Shown here: positions 42,263 to 54,322 of the stretch, piece after piece | How the letters are laid out: each line of letters starts with the position of its first letter | How positions within the stretch are numbered: position 1 is the stretch's first letter | Origin: Geosiphon pyriformis | Lineage: Eukaryota; Glomeromycota; Glomeromycetes; Archaeosporales; Geosiphonaceae | NCBI GenBank assembly: GCA_016748015.1 | Contig: JAAOMT010000283.1 | Span: 325,322 to 389,321, forward strand | Direction of reading: 5' to 3' | DNA length: 64,000 bases | Made by a program: the position numbers and the translations under genes | The notes under the pieces: model-generated | Told to the model about the DNA's origin: nothing | The model's input: only the letters and a program-made list of their open reading frames with translations | Database searches by the model: none

Positions 42263-42753
42263 TGTTGAAACTTATACTTCTTATTAATTATTATATGTAT
42301 TAGCTGCTAATATCACATAAATTAGCCACTTTATTTTTAGAAAGTGATTATTGACCTGATCAATAACTTGACCATTGATCTAATCATTAACCTGATTATT
42401 GACCTAATCAATGACCTGATCATTGACCTAGTCATTGACCTAATTATTGACCACTTTTGATAACTATATAAGCGATGAATTTCTTAGTTGTAGAAAAATA
42501 TGTAGAAATTAAAGAAAGAAATAAAATAAAATAACAACTTCATCTCAATCTTTCTCTTATTGCTAATTTTTTTTTTCTTACCTTCAAGTATCTGAACATC
42601 TTGGAATAAAAAATTACTTGTTGGTTATTCTTTACTCTTTTTCTGAAATGTGTAATTGCAGCATTTGAAGTTGAAATTCTTTTGATTATTTCTATCACCC
42701 TACAATACTGTTCTCCCTTGCTATCCATTAGCTTGTTACTCCAACCTGTAACA
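42263..42753 (+). repeat. 5' LTR of G8, internally deleted
   Basis: 491 bp. It lacks the first bases of the LTR (starts at TGTTGAAAC instead of TGTTATGGTTGAAAC). A deletion of about 240 bp lies near 42669 between two TTTGAAG motifs. It carries about nine 12-bp units (42346-42452) and a TATA box near 42467. Ends CCTGTAACA. Confidence 0.87.
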
Positions 42754-42759
42754 TAAAAG

Positions 42760-42777
42760 TGGTGCTCTTTGTGAGGT
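42760..42777 (+). promoter_or_regulatory. Putative primer-binding site of G8
   Basis: TGGTGCTCTTTGTGAGGT, six nt after the LTR end, the same offset as in G4 and G5. Confidence 0.55.
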
Positions 42778-42805
42778 TTTTAAAATCCACTTTGTTTTCT
42801 ATTGT

Positions 42806-44177
42806 ATGGATAATTATTCATATCTGCCACAACAATCAAAAAAACACTTTGAAGCACACAACAAAAATAATCTAGACTTTATTAAACTCAATTCTTTGCT
42901 CTCCTGTTTGATTTGCTTCCCCATTGAAAAACAATCTAGCAAACAATTCCAAAACCTTTCTGAACAAGCATTCAGCTGAAATCTACACAGTCTATACAAC
43001 TTATTACTTTAATCAAGCTTATTTTTAAAGAAAAAAACAACAGCATTAATCAGCTTTTATATTCCACAACCTTTGAACAACAGCTCCCTAATTTCGAATA
43101 TCTGAATTATCAAATCCATACTTGGATTGCTGCTCATCAAGCAACTAAAACTACTCTTGAAACAGAAGAAGAAAGCTATTAAACTGCTTCTGTTTTTGAT
43201 CTCTTTTCAAGTGAATCAGATCACTCTACTCAAACAGTAACTCCTGAACCAATGGCTAATGATTCTATGCAATAGAACATTCTGATTGCTTTCCAAGACA
43301 TACAAACTGCTTTTGGAAGAAAAAACAACACTCTATTACTCTTGTTTAGAGGTGATGCACAAGATCCAATCGAATAGTTAGATGACTTTGAAAGAGCAGC
43401 CACAGCAAACCAATATGATAATGAATACAAGTTTCAAATCATTGGTGGCTACCTTTAAGGCTTTTCTGCTACTTGGTTCTCACAAGAAACCAATGCCAAT
43501 ACCTAGCAAAGAATCATTAGATGGACACCAGCAAATGCTGGAGAAGACAATACCTCTTTTACTACTTGATTTGAAATGAAATTTAGAACTCCTATCTTAA
43601 TATCAAAATGACATATGGAATTAGAAAGAAGAACCCAAGGTCTTGGTAAAACTGTAACTGAATATGCAAAAGCAATCAGAAAGTTAATCAAGTGGGTAGA
43701 CTCTGAAAAAAACTGGACAAAAGAGCAGAAAACTCACTCCTTTACAAAAGGATTGAGAACTGATCTTTCATATGCTCTTTGGCCCCTCCTGGTCCTAAAA
43801 AACAATCCTACAATAGATATGGCTGTTGAACTAGCCCAACAAATTGAAGACAATTAAAGGATGCACTTGGAATCCACACTTCCAGTTTTTGCTCCTGCTC
43901 TTGTTATGGCTTCTGCTCCTCAAATGGCTGCTACTTCTTTTACTGCTCAAACTTCAGATCTCAATGAACAATTAATAGATAGATTCACAGCCAATCTTGT
44001 CCAGTTATTAGAACTCTTAGCTCAAGCAGTCAGAGAAAATCAACAAACTTAAAGACCCAGATTTGAATCCCATTTTAATCAGCCCCAGCAACTCCCTTAT
44101 CAAAGACAACAAAATCATGGCCCATTTGCTGTGGATTAACTGAACATTTCTCCAAAGATTGCAACAATTCTCCTCCA
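42806..44177 (+). pseudogene. G8 gag
   Basis: Start MDNYSYLPQQ at 42806. The N-terminal region is frameshifted (near 42980) but recognisable (HNKNNLDFIKLNSL). The capsid region follows in pieces (43382-43579, 43615-43857), with stops from TGG/CAA changes near 43376, 43457 and 43569. TAA at 43855 is shared with G1 and G5; then MHLESTLPVFAPALVM. The zinc knuckle near 44125-44170 is damaged by a short deletion and interrupted by L7 at 44178. Confidence 0.85.
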
Positions 44178-46541
44178 ATTTTTTTTTTGTTAAAGTGTAG
44201 CCATGCTGGTTATTTATTAGTTAAGCCTAAAGTAATGTGGTGGTTTCATAAAGCCAACTCACCCAATAATACAAAAATCACAAGATGCAGCTAACCACAA
44301 GCAGAAAGCCCTAACTATATGTTAGTACTACCTTTGCTACCTAATGTATTAAACATATCTAATTCATACATTTTACTCATAATGCATACAAGCTCATGAT
44401 TACTCTTAACAAGACTACTCATCCACTTAGTAGTCTGATCAGGATCGGATTTGATATTAGAGAATTGAACCTCTCATAATTTCATCATTGCATTAAATGT
44501 GTTATCATAGACTGAAAAATTTTTAACGTCATTATCATTATTATCATCATCCATGTCTTTATCATCAGATATGTCAAAATGGACTTTTTCACTTCTCAAC
44601 TTGATGGCTCCCACTTCCTTTTGCAATACAGAAGCCACAGCACAAACAGCATTAATTTGGTTTCCCAATCCAACCACACTTTCTTTCATTGCCTCTGCCA
44701 TAACAAATGGAGTAGACAATAATTTAGTAACCAACACAACCAAAAAACTTACAGGCTCAATTATAGATTTGATCAACAAAGACAGTTCACTAAGTTGGAT
44801 TTCCAGAGAAGCCAACCTAGCATTAACAGCAACATCTGAACCAGAGGAAACAACAGACAACAGAAGCACAACACTTTTGGGGAGAGAACCAAAAGCAAGA
44901 TCCATATCAGCAGCAGCAGCAACAAAAAGAACCACAGAGGTAGCAGCTTTGGCATAGGATTTAGCTCCAACAAAGGATGTGAGAGAGAGGTGGCAGCACC
45001 TTGTAGTCCACAGCCAAATGATCCAAACTTTGGCATTTGTAGCAGCAATGACAACCAGGAGTTTCCCACCAGATATGACAGCCACATAAGGTACCAGTTT
45101 TTGAAACAGCAGCATTTAAAAATTCCAAGGAATCAAAGGTTACCACAGCAAAGTGTTGATGTCAATAGGAATCAGGGGAGAAGAGAATGAAACATGTATG
45201 GCCACCAACTTGGGAGACCAGATTACTTATTTCAAATGCAGTACAGCCAAATAGAAGATTAACCAGCTTAGTTTTAAAAACATCTCTTAAGGAGATAACT
45301 TTCTTATAGTTGGCAATAAAAAGAATTCTAATACTGTCTTTCCTAACCAAAACAGATTAGTGAGAGAGAGTGGTAGCAGCAGAAGAAGTGTTCTTAAAAT
45401 TAACCACAGCATATTGCCATAAGCCAACAGGCTTTAACTTAACAGACATGACAACACCAAAAATGCTAAGAGCAGTTTTGATGTCATCGGAAGAGGTACC
45501 CAAAGGTACATTATGCAGTACAACTAACAAAAAAGGAGAAGAAACAGAGGCCACACCAGAAGACCATGCAATCTTAAATATAGTCAAAAAAACCTCATCA
45601 CTAATAGTCACTTTAATGGCACCAGTTAGACTCTCCTAAGATGCAAATTCCATACAGAACAACTTAACAGCATCTTGTAAAACCAACTTAAGCCCAATAC
45701 AACCAGGCAGCAGCTGAAACAAAGAACTAAGAAGAACCATCTTAATCTTAAATATGGCACCAAGCACAAGAGTAGAGGCCACCCACCCAAAGAACCTTTG
45801 TTAACTATTTACATTCATCCAAGCATCACCATCAGCAACACCAAAAACTGGGGGAAGAGTAAATAATTCCATTTCCATCTGATCAGCCCAATCTTTGAGA
45901 TTATCTGAAATAATAGGCTGTTTTGCTTCCATGGCAGGAAATGATCTGCTGGAGATTACCACATCAGACAACACAGCCAGTGGTTAATCTTGCTTCATAT
46001 TAGGAGTTGAGTCGTTGCTATTGCCATCCATATTAGGAAGAGGACTGGCTGCTGCTGTGGAGATCTTACCCAAGATCTCATCTGAAACCACAAAAGGGTT
46101 TGGTGTAACCATAGTAGTTGCTGCTGTTTTTTGGAATTTTTGGCTTTTGTAGCTATTTGTGAAGCAGAGATAGTAGAAATAATGGGAGTGGTAAGAGCAA
46201 GAAAAACCAACTTATTGACAAGTCTGTTATTAAAAATCTTTGGGCTTTTTGAAGTAGTAGAGACAACACTAGGACTAACTTAGTGTGCTTTTTTGAAAGA
46301 ACTTTGACTAAAGAAGAACTACCAGCCAAAGAAAAAAAAAATAAACCAGAAGCTGCTAAAAGCAGCTTTTCACTAATGTTTCTTAAAGGAAATGTAGCCA
46401 GAACGTTTTGTCTAACTGCTTCAATAATAAAGAGACCCTCTTGTGTTGAAACTTTATTAATTACTATAGGAAAAGTACTGTTTGTAACTTTTTTACTCTT
46501 AGCTCTAATTGTGGTCATGAAATTTAGAAGAAAAAGAGTTT
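44178..46541 (-). mobile_element. L7: ORF1-only poly(A) retroelement in G8 gag
   Basis: The longest target duplication here: 24 bp at 44154-44177 and 46542-46565 (three mismatches). T-tract plus GTTAAAG (GTTAAC decayed) at left; 5' motif AACTCTTTTTCTTC at right with almost no extra A. It splits the gag zinc-knuckle region. Confidence 0.92.
44317..46518 (-). pseudogene. L7 ORF1-like protein, decayed
   Basis: ATG at 46518 (MTTIRAKSKK). Pieces: 46153-46518, 45357-45611 (first RRM-like domain, VVLHNVPLGTSSDDI), 45162-45350 (FGCTAFEISNLVSQVG), 44961-45146 with knuckle CYKCQSLDHLAVDY (last Cys lost), and 44474-45115 (coiled coil and a reduced acidic run, DDKDMDDDNNDND). TGA precedes the C-terminal extension. 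Numerous C-to-T/G-to-A stops. Confidence 0.83.
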
Positions 46542-46565
46542 AAAGATTTTAACAATCCTCCTCCA

Positions 46566-47829
46566 TCTCATCCAGCTTCCAGAAACAATAACAATCAAAA
46601 CAACAGAACTATCAACAACAATGTCCTCAATCAAAGACCCAATTATGTCAACATCAATTTCTTTGGAGAGAATTCCTTAGTTGAAGCCACTGTTTATCAG
46701 CCTTTAAACTGGTAGGTGCACCTCCAAAGGGTGAGAGTGCAAGCCAACCAGAAGAAAATTTTTTTTCACTTTTAACCTAACTGATGATGATCATGACATG
46801 AATAAACTAGCAATCAACACTTCTAAATCAACCAGAAAGAAGAAAAAAGCCAAGATTGATTTCATTTTGAACACAAACAAGTTATCCAAATCAACTGTTA
46901 ATAACAATAAGCCACCAAAGGCTAAAGTTTTTAAGAATTCTCCAAAGTTAGAACCCCCAGAAATTGTACAAAAATCTGGACTCTATTCTGTTGTCAAAGA
47001 TCTTATGGAAACACCTGCTTACATTACCTTTGGCCAGTTAATAACCCATTCCCAATTCTAAAAAGACTTTTACAAATCTTTAATTTCCAAGAAAAAGATA
47101 CCAAAGACCAACAAACACTTACACCAAACTAGACTTGCTGACAACAGCAATGTTACTCCTCTTATTTGTAAAGCCCAAGTGGCTGGTTATTTCATTGATC
47201 TGATTCTGAATAGTGAATCATCTGTTAGTATTATTGCCAAACACTTTTTAGAAGCAATTGGCAGAAAGATTGATAAATCATCCACAAGACCAATGACCAA
47301 TATACATAGTGACAAGAAGAAAAATCTGAACATAACCAAAGCTGTTCTTGTCTGAATTAATGGCATTAGCATTGAAACTGACATGAAAGTATTAGAAGTA
47401 AAAGAATACATCATAATAGTTGGCAATAAATGGCTCAAGAAAACAAAAGCCTTGCTTAATTATAAACTCTATAAACTGACCATTAGATGTGGTGAGAAAC
47501 CCATTGTGGTTAAGTATTACCATTGGATAACTCCTTTAGTATTCAAACAAAGCCAAAAAAAAGAGCAATCAGATAAATCAGATGATAAAAAAAGTGAAGA
47601 AAAAGATAAACAAAAAAAACAAGACGAAACTGCTGAACTTGTCTACACCATCTTTACCAGCAATGGCAAGCCATTAGATAATGTCAAAACAGATAAAAAA
47701 AGAATCATGGTAAATAGCAAACTAATTTGCTGGCCCTACTATGATATCCTTAGAAGAACCTTTAATAGAAAACCTGGCAAGAAAGCAAAATACAGTTATT
47801 GGTGGCATGGTCCTTGTGCTTGGTGCTAG
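46566..47829 (+). pseudogene. G8 gag end, aspartic protease and linker
   Basis: After L7: gag tail (PPSHPASRNN), then MNKLAINTSKSTRKKKKAKI (46798-47061). The protease proper is 47080-47520, with LILNSESSVSIIAKHF (active-site DSG changed to NSE, as in G5) and IIVGNKWLKKTKALLNYK. The frame continues 47383-47829 through a charged region (EQSDKSDDKKSEEKDKQKK) into LICWPYYDILRRTFNRKPGK and YWWHGPCAWC. This is the longest uninterrupted view of the protease-to-linker junction and shows them in one frame. Confidence 0.85.
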
Positions 47830-48169
47830 TGTGATAAACCATTGTACTCTTCTAGTGATCAATGCATGTCCTGCCTAATCTATTACAAAGATTGAGAACC
47901 AATCAGCTTGATACCTTATAAAGAAATAAAAGAAGTCCAAAAGTCTTTTGAGAATGAACCACCTGAGATCTAATCATTAATTATAGAACAAAGAGAACTC
48001 TCCCCTAAAAAAAGAAAAGTGGACATTGAAAACTTATTGTCTAAAAACAGCCCAGTTATATCCAAAGAAGATGATGCCTCTGGACACACTCATGTAATAC
48101 AACATACCATTACTACCAAAGAAACTTGTCTTATCCACTTAAAGCCTTATCAGTCCAACCATTATAATA
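47830..48169 (+). pseudogene. G8 pol linker up to L8
   Basis: Decayed continuation: DQCMSCLIYYKD-like, then KEIKEVQKSFENEPPEI, KKRKVDIENLLSKNSPVISKEDDA and HTHVIQHTITTKETCLIHLK. It ends at LKPYQSNHYN, where L8 is inserted. Stops at several TGG/CAA sites. Confidence 0.78.
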
Positions 48170-48306
48170 TTTTTTTTTTATGTTAACGTGTAGCCACGCT
48201 GGTTATTTATTAGTTAAGCCACAGTAATGTGACAGTTTCACAAAGCCAGCTCACCCAATAATACAAAAATCACAAGATGTGGCTAACCACAAGTGGAAAG
48301 CCCTAA

Positions 48307-50715
48307 CTACATGCTAGTACTACCTTTGCTACCTAATGTATTAAACATATCTAATTTATACATCTTACCCATAATGTTAACAAGCTTGTAACTATTCTTA
48401 ACCATACCACTTATCTACTTAGCAGTCTGATCAGGACTGGATTTGATTCTGGAAAACTAATCTTTCCATAAGTGCATTATGACATCAAAGATGTTATTAT
48501 AAACCGAAAAGTTTTTATTTTCATTATTATCATCATCAATATTATTAATTATGTCATCAACATCTGATCTATTCTCCAAGCAGATCTATTCACATATTGT
48601 CTCAAGACATGTCAATCTTTTCTGCATCACAGTAGTAACAGCAGCCAAGCCTTTATTTTGCTTAGCCAATCCATCTACACATTCCTTAACCAACACATTC
48701 ACAGCAGATGAAGTAAATAGCAATTTGGTAACCAATACAACCAAAGCACCAACAGGTTCAACTAAAGATTTTATCAACATAAATAGTTCACTAAGGTAAG
48801 ATTCAAGAGAAGCTAACCTAGATTCAACAGCAGAATTGGGAACAAAAAAGACAGCAGACAACATGGATGTCACAGTTTTGGGAGGACCACCAAGATCCAA
48901 GTCCATATCAGCAGCAGCAGCACCAGAAAGAACCACAAAAGCAGCAGCCTTAACATAAGATTTAGATCTAACAAATGAAGGTTTGAAATTTTTGGGGCCA
49001 CCAAAGGTATTAGAAGAGAGTTTAGGTGGGGGAGGAGGCAACTTCTTACAGTCCACAGCCAAATAATTCAAGTCTTAATACCTGTAGCAGTGGTAACACC
49101 CAGGAGTTTCCCACCAGATGCAACAACCATGCAAGGTACCAGTTTTTAACACAGCAACATTCAGAAATTCCAAAGAATCAAAGGTAACCACAACAAAGCA
49201 TTAACAACAATAAGATTCAGAGGAGTGAGGAATAAAACATGTATGGCCACCAACTTGGGAGATCAAATCACTTATCTCAAAGACAGTACAGCCAAATGGA
49301 AAATTAACCAACTTAGCTTTGAATGCATCTTTTGAAGAGATTTTTTTTTTGTTAATGTATAGCCATACTGGTCTTTTATTAATTTAGCCATACTTAAAAA
49401 GCATGACCTTTTTATAAAGCCAACTCATCCAATAATCTAAATTACAAGATGTGGCTAACCACTAATCTCTTGAGGAGATAACTTTCTTTTGGTTGGTAAT
49501 GGGAAAAATCCTAACACTATTTTTTCTGACCAATACAGACCAGTTAGAGAGAGCAGCAGCAGCAGAAGAAATGTTCTTAAAATTAACCACAGTGTATTGC
49601 CATAAGCCAGCAGACTTCAACTTAACAGTAGTGACAACACCAAAAATGCCAAGAGCAGTTTTGATGTCATCAGAAGAGGTACCCAAAGGTATGTCATGCA
49701 GTGCAATTGACAAGAAAGGGGAAAAAACAGAGGCCACACTAGAAAACTGTACAATCTTAAGAATGATCAAAAAAATCTTATTACTGATGGCCACTTTAGT
49801 GGCAATATTTAGACTCTCCTGAGATGCAAATTCCACACAGAACAACTTAACAGCATCTTGTAAAACTGATTTAAGCCCAATACAACCAGGCAGCAACTGA
49901 AACAAAGAACCAAGCAGGGCCATTTTGATCTTAAATGTAGCACCAGGTACTAGATTGAAGACCATCCAACCAGAAAATCTCTGATGACCATTCACATTTT
50001 CCTAAGCACTACCATCGGCAGCACCAGAAACTGGGGAAGAGACAGTTGATTCTATTTCCATCTGATCAGCCCAATCTTTAAGATCATTTGGATTGATGAA
50101 CTGTTTTGCTACTAAGATTGGTAATGATCTGCCAGAGAGTACCACATCTGGCAACACAACTAGTGGTTAATTTTCGCTCATCTTGGGAGATGTGCTGCTA
50201 CTGTTGCCATCTATATCAAGAAGAAGGCTGGCTGCTGCTGTGGAGATCTTACCAAAGATCTTATTTGGAACCACAAAGGGGTTTGGCATGACCATAGCAG
50301 TTGCGACTACCTGCTGTTGTTTTTTGGAATTTTTCACTTTTATGGCCATTTGTGAAGCAGTAGTAGTAGAAGTAGTAATAGGAGTGGTAAGAGCAGGAAA
50401 GACCAACTTGTTGACTGGTCTGTTATTAAAAATCTTTGGGTTTTTTGAAGTGATAAAGACAACACTGAGATTAATCTGAGTGTGCCTTTTTGAAAGAACT
50501 TTGACTGGAAAAAAACTTCTAGCCAAAGGAGAAAAAAATAAACCAGAAGCCACTAAAGGCAGCTTATCACTAATATTTTTTTAAAAAAATGTTGCCAGAA
50601 CATTTTGTCTAGCTGCTTCAATAACAGAGAAATCTTCTCATGTTGAAACTTTATTAGTTATTATAGGAAAAATAATGTTTGCAACTTTTTTACTCTTAGC
50701 TCTATTCATGATCAT
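48307..50715 (-). pseudogene. L8 ORF1-like protein, split by L9
   Basis: ATG near 50715. Pieces: 50167-50553, 49462-49995 (first RRM-like domain), then the L9 insertion at the SSRDAF codons, second RRM-like domain and knuckle near 49060-49330 (Cys codons partly lost), and 48586-49071 (coiled coil). The acidic run is short. TGG is kept before the C-terminal extension, but a TAG follows three codons later, as in L1 and L12. Confidence 0.82.
49342..49465 (-). mobile_element. L9: 124-bp, strongly 5'-truncated L copy inside L8
   Basis: Only the last about 115 bp of the L 3' UTR plus poly(T). Flanked by TCTTTTGAAGAGAT (49328-49341) and TCTCTTGAGGAGAT (49466-49479), a 14-bp duplication with two mismatches. 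Removing L9 and one repeat restores the L8 coding frame around KEVISSRDAF. Confidence 0.9.
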
Positions 50716-50748
50716 GAAAATTAGGAGAGAAAGAGTTTTTTTTTTTTC

Positions 50749-51410
50749 AAGTTTTATCCAATCATCATAATAATGAATTCATTAAGAAAAAAATAAACTG
50801 AATGAAAGATCTTAGATTTATACAAAAACCAAGAGCAAATGGGCATTTTCAGTTATAGTAGTATCCAAAAAAGGTGAAACTTTACACTTCTGTGTTGACT
50901 ATTGTCAATTAAATGCCATTACTATAAGAGACATGTACCCATTTCCTAAAATTGATGCAATGCTAAATAATTCAATGATGCTGTTTTCTTCTCAACTATT
51001 GATTTAACTGCTGGATTTTGGCAAAAAGAAAACTGCTTTTATTACCAAGTATGATACCTATAAATTTACAGTCATGCCTTTTGGTCTCACTAATGCTCTT
51101 CTCATCTTTCAATGCCTAATAGACAAAGTATTTGAATCAATAAAAGAAAACTTTGTTCTGGTCTACTTAGATAACATAATAGTTTACTCAAAAACCTGGA
51201 ATGAACATCTTGAACACTTGCAAAAGATTTTTGATCTGCTCAGAAATGCCAGCCTTAAGATTAATCCAATCAAATCTTTCTTTAGACATCAATCCACCCA
51301 GTTCCTTGGTTATCTTATTACAAAAGATGGAATCTTCTCTGATCTAGCTAAAGTTAAAAAAGTTCAGAACATTAGACAACCAATAAATGTTCTTGAACTA
51401 TGCTCTTTCT
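50749..51410 (+). pseudogene. G8 reverse transcriptase
   Basis: RT resumes after L8: FIKKK, KANGHFQL-like, VDYCQLNAITIRDMYPFPKI near 50890-50960, TIDLTAGFWQK, then a deletion removing VEMDPESRK. The open frame 51074-51772 begins MPFGLTNALLIFQ and has VYLDNIIVYS: the second Asp of the YxDD site is Asn, so it is inactive. It then reads LEHLQKIFDLLRNASLKINP and on into the connection. Confidence 0.87.
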
Positions 51411-51973
51411 TTAATTTGACCTCTTACTATCACAAATTTATTAAAGATTTTTCTAAAATCACCTTCTCTTTCAATCAGCTATTCAGAAAAAATGTTAATT
51501 ATTACTGGGGCACTTATCAACAAAAAACTTTTGAAATTCTAAAGGAAAAACTTGTTATTGAACCAATTCTCAAGCAATCTGATCTGAACCAATCTTTTAT
51601 TCTCCACACTGATATATCTGATTATGAACTTGGTGCTGTTTTTTCACAGAAAGATGAAAATGGCAGAGAACATACCATAGCATATGCCAATAGATCCTTC
51701 ACACCAGTAGAAAAAAACTATTATATAACTAAACAAGAATGTTTAGCAGTAGTTTGGACCACTAGTTACTGAGATCAATATTTTCTTGGTGCAAAATTCT
51801 TAGTGCTAATAGATCATTAAGCCTTGGTTTGGCTGCACAATAAAAAAAAGCTGGAACACAAACAAATAACTTGTTAGATACTCCACTTGGATGAATTCAA
51901 CTATGATATTTAACACCATAAAGGAGCAAATTATCAAAATGTTGATGCTCTCTTTAGACTTATCATTTAGTAA
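51411..51973 (+). pseudogene. G8 RNase H
   Basis: LHTDISDYELGAVF (catalytic Asp kept), TKQECLAVVWT (Glu kept), then a TGG-to-TGA stop at 51772, LIDH-stop-ALVWLHNKKK and YQNVDALFRL. The domain order matches the other copies. Heavy C-to-T/G-to-A damage. Confidence 0.83.
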
Positions 51974-52025
51974 TAGTACAACCTCTTAAACCAAACCAAC
52001 TTAATTATTTGTAACTTCTTTACAA

Positions 52026-53350
52026 ACAAACATGATAATGGACTTGGACAACTACTCTGTCTTAATAGAATTTTTAGATAAAGGACAATACCCACCAGAA
52101 TACACTTGACAGCAAAGAGAATATTTGCACAAACAATCAAATTTCTATTTGATTTGCCAGAACTAGCTATATAAAAAAAATAGAAAATATTTTGACTGCT
52201 CTTAGAGAGTCATCAGATTTGAAGAAAAAGAAATTGTAATATACAACATGTATACTGATCTGTTAGCTGGACACTTTGGAAAAACAAAAACAATTCAGAA
52301 AACTTTAGCTTGCTATTATTGGCCTATCTTGGAAAAAGACATTGCTGAATACATCAAAACCTGTAATACCTGCCAAAGAAGAGGCAAACCCAATCACAAA
52401 GAAGATATCCATCCAATCTCTGTTGGTCAACCATTTGACAAAATTGGTATAGATGTTGTTGAACTTTTAACAATAACTCCTGATGGCAACAAATACATTA
52501 TCACAGCTACTGACTATCTTACAAAGTGAGTAGAAGCAAGAGCCACTTCTGACCAAACAGCAGTCTTAATAGCCAATTTTATTTATAAAGATATTATTTG
52601 TCACCACGGCTGCCCCAAAAAACTTTTATCTGATAGAAGAAGAGCTTTTCTCAGTACACTGGTTGAAAAACTTTGCAGAAAAATGGGAATACATTATAAA
52701 CTCTCTTCCCCTTATCACCCCCAAACAAATGACCTAGTAGAATGTTTTAATAGAACACTATGTGAAATTCTAGCCAAAACCAGTGAAGAAACAAACTTAT
52801 GGGACAAAGTACTGCCTTCAGCTTTGTTTGCTTATAGAACTGTGAATCATAACATAACAAATTATGGATCTTTTTATCTGCTCTATGGATGTATGACAAC
52901 ACTACTAATAGAAACTGATATTGAGACAATACCCTTTGAAGAAATCACAATAGAAAATTACAAAGACATTTCGCAAAGAAGACTTGATACCATTTTTGAC
53001 TTCTTAGTAGAAGCACAAATAATTGCTTTTGAAAAGATAAAACAGTTCCAAGATAAGCTTAAGAAAAAGAAAACCTATAAAACACTTTCTTTAAGTATTA
53101 GTAACTTGGTATTGAAATACCATTTAGATAGAGACAATGTCTATGGTAATAAATTCTCTAGCCAATAGAAAAGACTTTTTATAGTCAACAAAGTTTTGAA
53201 CAATGGTTTTTATATTTTTTAAAATCAATCTGGAACAATTTTCAATGATCATCCTGTTTATGATACACAACTCAAGAAATATTATAAATGACTTAATTGG
53301 TTGTCTGTTGTGATAATACTGACTCAAATGATCAGGAAAATCAAGTATAA
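52026..53350 (+). pseudogene. G8 integrase
   Basis: Pieces 52248-52529 (MYTDLLAGHFGKTKT, TCNTCQRRG, GIDVVELLTITPDG) and 52683-53168 (HPQTNDLVECFNRT, with the core Glu kept; FAYRTVNHNITNYGSFYLLYG). LSDRRRAF near 52630 keeps the second Asp. Unlike the other copies it reads CAA after FLVEA (53017-53019), so the core runs into the C-terminal tail (KKKTYKTLSLSISNLVLKYH) until TAG near 53166. Confidence 0.85.
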
Positions 53351-54046
53351 ATAAACACATCATTCCCAAAACAAAGGTATTTTCAATTGACATGAACAAT
53401 TATTTTCTGGATCAAAATATTCAAAACAACTTCTATACTCTCTATGAGTATTGGATCAAAAACTATCCAAATGCTACTTTAACTATTGGAAAACAAACCA
53501 CCATAACTGATAACAGTAGAACACATACTGTTATTAGATTAAAGAAAACTACTACCAGAAGAGAAAAAATTGGTAGCAAAATAGATAAATATCTGTTAGA
53601 AAGTATAACAGCAGCTATACTTTCATCTTTCAACACAATTAGAAAAACAATTCAAAAAATCTTACCCATAAACAAAAACTTGTTATATAAAAGGCAATTA
53701 GAACTTTATAGTCATCTTGGTAAAATTATAGAGGATATGAAACTCCTAAAAAAAACAACTTCAAAGATACAGGTAGAAATTTTGGGCATTATAAGGTTAG
53801 ATGTCTTAAGAATTTTAATTATTTCTAAAAGAGCCAAAACTCTAATATAAAAATTTGGTCTCTTGAATACAAAACTCATTTTATCTCAAATATTATACAT
53901 CTTATTCACCAAAAACTTCAATAAACTAGTTAGCTTTGAGTTAAACAAAACCTTTTAAATAGATTATTTCATAAATAGCTTGATTTTACCAGAGCTCAAT
54001 CTTTTTAGAAAAAATAATATTATGGTTGAAACTCATATTTTTTATT
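53296..54046 (+). pseudogene. G8 ORF3, decayed
   Basis: 53392-53850 begins at the conserved ATG (MNNYFLDQNIQNNFYTLYEY) and includes KTTTRREKIGSKIDKYLLE and RQLELYSHLGKIIEDMKLL. A CAA-to-TAA stop at 53848 and a further stop near 53956 follow; the tail (NSLILPELNLF) reaches the LTR. Same unrecognised family as in G3 and G5. It confirms that ORF3 was already present in this older element. Confidence 0.75.
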
Positions 54047-54105
54047 AGTTATCACATGTATTAGCCATTGATGTCATAAAATTAGCCACTCTATTTTTAA
54101 ATAGT

Positions 54106-54231
54106 GATTATTGACTTGATTAATAACTTTATTGTTAATTTGATCATTGATCTGATCATTGATTTGACTGTTGATTTGATCATTAACCTGATTATTAATC
54201 TGATCATTAATCTGGTTATTGACCACTTTTA
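54106..54231 (+). repeat. Expanded 12-bp array in G8 3' LTR
   Basis: About ten units of TTGATCTGATCA type, the longest array in the window, ending just before the TATA-like CTATTTAAGC. Each unit is C-to-T shifted compared with the G3 array. Confidence 0.78.
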
Positions 54232-54322
54232 ATAGCTATTTAAGCAATGAGTCTCTTAGCTGTAAAAAAATATGATCAAAGTAATAAAATAAAACAATAT
54301 TAATTACTTCCTCTTATATCAT

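Larger units (their letters stand above)
48170..50748 (-). mobile_element. L8: ORF1-only retroelement in G8 pol, itself hit by L9
   Basis: T-tract and GTTAAC at left; 5' motif AACTCTTTCTCTCC with a 13-A tract at right. The imperfect target duplication (about 48142-48169 versus 50749-50772, core TCCAACCATTATAATA against TCCAATCATCATAATA) restores the host RT N-terminal region. About 124 bp of L9 sit inside. Confidence 0.9.
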
